Assembly: GCF_024166365.1 (NCBI RefSeq)
Contig: NC_064826.1
Coordinates: forward strand, 20,050,001-20,114,000
Origin: Elephas maximus indicus
Taxonomy: Eukaryota; Chordata; Mammalia; Proboscidea; Elephantidae
Direction: 5' to 3'
DNA: 64,000 nucleotides
How positions within the stretch are numbered: the first letter of the stretch is position 1; each line of letters opens with the position of its first letter. The position numbers and the translations under genes were made by a program. Under the pieces are notes generated by a model that saw nothing but the letters and a program-made list of their open reading frames with translations, was not told where the DNA came from and did no database searches. Below, one piece after another: positions 62,701 to 64,000 of the stretch.

Positions 62701-63487
62701 GTGTTATCATCTTTATAGAGTTCATCTGTTGATCCTCTATTATTTTGCCCAGCATATGTATGATACTCTGAGATATTACTAATCCCATTTTACAGATAAG
62801 GAAATGGATGCTTAAGATCATCTGACAAATAAATAATACATAAACCCCCAAAACCCACTGCCATCGAGTCGATTCCGACTCATAACAGCCCTAGAGGACA
62901 GAGTAGAACTGCCCCATAGAGTTTCCAAGGGGCACCTGGTGGATTCGAACTGCCAACCTTTTGGTTAGCAGGCGTAGCACTTAACCACTACACCACCAGG
63001 GTTTCCAAATAATATCTAGCTGGATTTAAATGCAGGACTATCTGCCTAAATGCCTATTAACAGCTAAGTGGAGCAAACTCAGGACCATCCAACTTCCAAG
63101 GTACTGTTAATCACAAAGCTATATTATTACCAAACGAAAAGTTTATCCATTAACACGTTTTAAGCCTGTTACAGTAGTATAAATTATTAACAAGGAACAG
63201 GTGACACTAAGCCTGGCCTCCCAGACATTTCATAAAGTCAAAAGTTCAGAACTGGCTGCACTCACGTGACATAGATGCCAGTTCTCGGGGCATATAGCCA
63301 TCTGTGCCCATCTGGTGCCACACTCCTGTAGCAAAATGGTACCTCCAAAGCTCCCTGAAGAGGGGATAGTCTTCATTGTCTGGCCCTCCAGATTCATCAT
63401 AATCTGGATTATAACCTCCAAACACATACAGATTGGTATTGTCTGCCACGCACCGATGTCCACTTCGTGCTGGTGGAGGTCTGTGGC
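47533..63487 (-). CDS. KLHDC10: KLHDC10, all but the 5' end of the gene (8 coding exons)
   Basis: About 358 C-terminal residues of Kelch domain-containing protein 10 (human about 442) are encoded on the minus strand in exons 63266-63487, 61516-61670, 60275-60423, 51882-51966, 50872-50938, 50313-50360, 48340-48479 and 47533-47742. Junctions have AG/GT borders and matching phases. The frame shows successive Kelch blades marked by [43 protein letters not shown] and MYIHGG, then a C-terminal helix region [10 protein letters not shown] that fits an elongin BC box. KLHDC10 is a substrate receptor of CUL2 ubiquitin ligases recognising C-terminal degrons, including alanine tails made in ribosome quality control. 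It is also known as SLIM, which promotes ASK1 signalling by restraining PP5. The Gly/Ser-rich N-terminus and promoter lie beyond 64000. No disabling change is seen. Confidence 0.97.
48340..48479 (-). CDS. KLHDC10: KLHDC10 coding exon
   Basis: The 140-bp exon encodes [20 protein letters not shown] and then [13 protein letters not shown]. It follows TTGATAG and ends at GTAAGT. Confidence 0.96.
49421..49580 (-). repeat. AfroSINE, minus
   Basis: From AAACCCTTTGCCATCAAGTT to CTGAGCCACCAGGGTTTC in a KLHDC10 intron. Confidence 0.92.
50313..50360 (-). CDS. KLHDC10: KLHDC10 micro-exon
   Basis: This 48-bp exon encodes [15 protein letters not shown] and is bordered by TTGGCAG and GTAAGT. Both flanking codons are split and join in frame, which fixes its borders despite its small size. 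Confidence 0.94.
50872..50938 (-). CDS. KLHDC10: KLHDC10 coding exon
   Basis: The 67-bp exon encodes [20 protein letters not shown] and KI plus one base, between CTCCAAG and GTAAAT on the minus strand. Confidence 0.95.
51882..51966 (-). CDS. KLHDC10: KLHDC10 coding exon
   Basis: The 85-bp exon encodes [20 protein letters not shown] and WTAYSLNK. It follows TTTTCAG and precedes GTAAAG. It is separated from the previous exon by 8.3 kb of mostly L1 sequence. Confidence 0.95.
52171..52329 (-). repeat. AfroSINE, minus
   Basis: Starts with the RTE-like GTTGTTGTTAGGTGCTGTCG and ends ACTACACCACCAAGGCGCC. Flanked by AAGAAAGTAGGCA (52158-52170) and AAGAAAGCAGGCA (52330-52342). Confidence 0.94.
53091..54654 (+). 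mobile_element. L1, 5'-truncated, with target-site duplication
   Basis: Begins within the end of ORF2 (AGAGAAATGCAAATCAAAAC; decayed) and includes a long 3' UTR ending CACAATAAAAATTTAAAG and an A-tail. The duplication TGTTTACTGTCT occurs at 53079-53090 and 54655-54666. It is in sense with the genome plus strand, hence antisense to KLHDC10. Confidence 0.9.
54738..59645 (+). mobile_element. L1 with ORF2 remnant and 3' UTR, interrupted
   Basis: Decayed ORF2 pieces are readable: [19 protein letters not shown] and [20 protein letters not shown] (56266-56475), [19 protein letters not shown] (56944-57000) and the RT active-site box as FTDDMILY (57078-57101, Thr in place of the usual Ala). Frameshifts and stops break it, so it is dead. 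The 3' UTR ends near 59645 in an A-rich tail. An 860-bp insertion splits it at 55306-56164. Confidence 0.85.
55306..56164 (+). mobile_element. GC-rich insertion inside L1, family unknown
   Basis: The insertion is bounded by AAATGAGATGG at 55295-55305 and 56165-56175, and the L1 reads on without loss across it. Its left part is a G-rich irregular tandem region (GCAGTGGGGCTG-like units), the middle is unique, and the right part ends in an A-rich tail (AAAAAGAAAA). It looks like a retroposed sequence with an origin I do not recognise. Confidence 0.7.
59648..59706 (-). repeat. AfroSINE/RTE tail fragment, minus
   Basis: AACCCAGTGCTGTCGAGTCG and ATTCTGACTCATGGCGACCC only; the rest of the element is missing. 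Confidence 0.8.
60275..60423 (-). CDS. KLHDC10: KLHDC10 coding exon
   Basis: The 149-bp exon starts [20 protein letters not shown] and ends CDLPEE plus two bases of an Arg codon, with AG and GTGAGA borders. An A18-type tract lies about 60 bp upstream of its acceptor. Confidence 0.96.
61516..61670 (-). CDS. KLHDC10: KLHDC10 coding exon
   Basis: The 155-bp exon encodes [20 protein letters not shown] through KKPSRIYGQ. Its borders are CCCCAG and GTACTG on the minus strand. Confidence 0.96.
62300..62700 (+). repeat. MIR-type fragments
   Basis: TCTGGAGTCAGGAAGACCTG and AACCCTATGAGGTAGGAACT then GGATGTTGTGAGGATTAAAT are MIR/L2-class wording in plus orientation. Confidence 0.6.
62841..63006 (-). 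repeat. AfroSINE, minus, well preserved
   Basis: From CCACTGCCATCGAGTCGATT to ACTACACCACCAGGGTTTC, with AAATAATACA (62831-62840) and AAATAATATC (63007-63016) as flanks. Confidence 0.95.
63266..63487 (-). CDS. KLHDC10: KLHDC10 coding exon (first in window)
   Basis: The 222-bp exon follows an acceptor reading TATCCTAG on the minus strand and ends at GTGAGT. It encodes [20 protein letters not shown] and [20 protein letters not shown], then LASMS, covering the first Kelch blade. Confidence 0.96.
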
Positions 63488-64000
63488 CTAGGATAGAAGA
63501 GGACAGTTTTTCACAGGAGGTTCAACAGATTAAAAGCCCAAATGAAATTACGTACCAACTATTTTAGCTTTAAAAAGGGTCAGGGGAGATTTCTAACCTG
63601 GATGTACTTTTCATTTGCCTAGGTCATTTTATACATAACATTCACACACACTACTTAAAATTTTAAACAGCTAGTTTCCATTTCTATCTCATATGACAAC
63701 TTTCAGAATTTGATAATAGTAAAAAGATTTCCCCCAGGAAGGCAAGACAGCATTATGAATTCTCTTATAAGAAAATGGCTGACCACCTGGAATTTTCAAG
63801 AAAAGGAGGAGGAGGGGTTTAATAATCCAAATGCTAAAAGGAAAATTTTTCTCCTTTCCTTAGGGGAGAAAAAAACAAAGGCCAACTAAATTAAACTGTG
63901 AATATTAGAGAACTACATAAATATAATCACAAATGTGAATGAGTCATGTATAAATAAAAATACACACACATAAAACCTATGATTTTCTTCTATAATACAT

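Overview
The window is nuclear DNA of a placental mammal from Afrotheria, most likely an elephant or another paenungulate. The evidence is about 18 copies of the tRNA-derived AfroSINE family, fragments of its RTE-type LINE partner, Afrotherian-style L1 3' ends, and older mammal-wide repeats (L2, MIR, hAT-Charlie, Tigger, MaLR-like LTRs). The species cannot be fixed from sequence alone.

Two protein-coding genes point towards each other. On the plus strand the last seven coding exons of TMEM209 (nuclear envelope protein) lie between 2251 and 14527, with a 3' UTR of about 1.5 kb. On the minus strand eight coding exons of KLHDC10 (Kelch protein, CUL2 substrate receptor and ASK1 pathway regulator) lie between 63487 and 47533, followed by an inferred 4.9 kb 3' UTR ending near 42620. 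All splice junctions keep frame and use GT/AG. The 5' ends of both genes lie outside the window. The tail-to-tail order matches, in inverted orientation, what I recall of human 7q32.

The 26 kb between the two 3' ends (about 16.05-42.6 kb) has no gene I can support. It holds repeats, a degenerate TG-rich microsatellite (28.9-29.4 kb), a roughly 31-copy 46-bp minisatellite with higher-order structure (29.7-31.1 kb), an AT-rich island that looks like a conserved non-coding element (33.5-33.9 kb), a 28-bp tandem repeat carrying an AP-1 site per unit (37.25 kb), an RFX-type X-box (37.58 kb) and an orphan CpG island (39.1-39.7 kb). The last three lie within 2.5 kb and form the best candidate for an undescribed regulatory locus or non-coding promoter.

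The 8.3 kb KLHDC10 intron between 51967 and 60274 is mostly L1: a 1.56 kb 5'-truncated copy with a clear target-site duplication, then a longer decayed L1 that is itself interrupted by an 860-bp GC-rich insertion with an 11-bp duplication. I found no CRISPR, operon, virus-like or other non-vertebrate system. Most open frames here are repeat-derived or chance frames.
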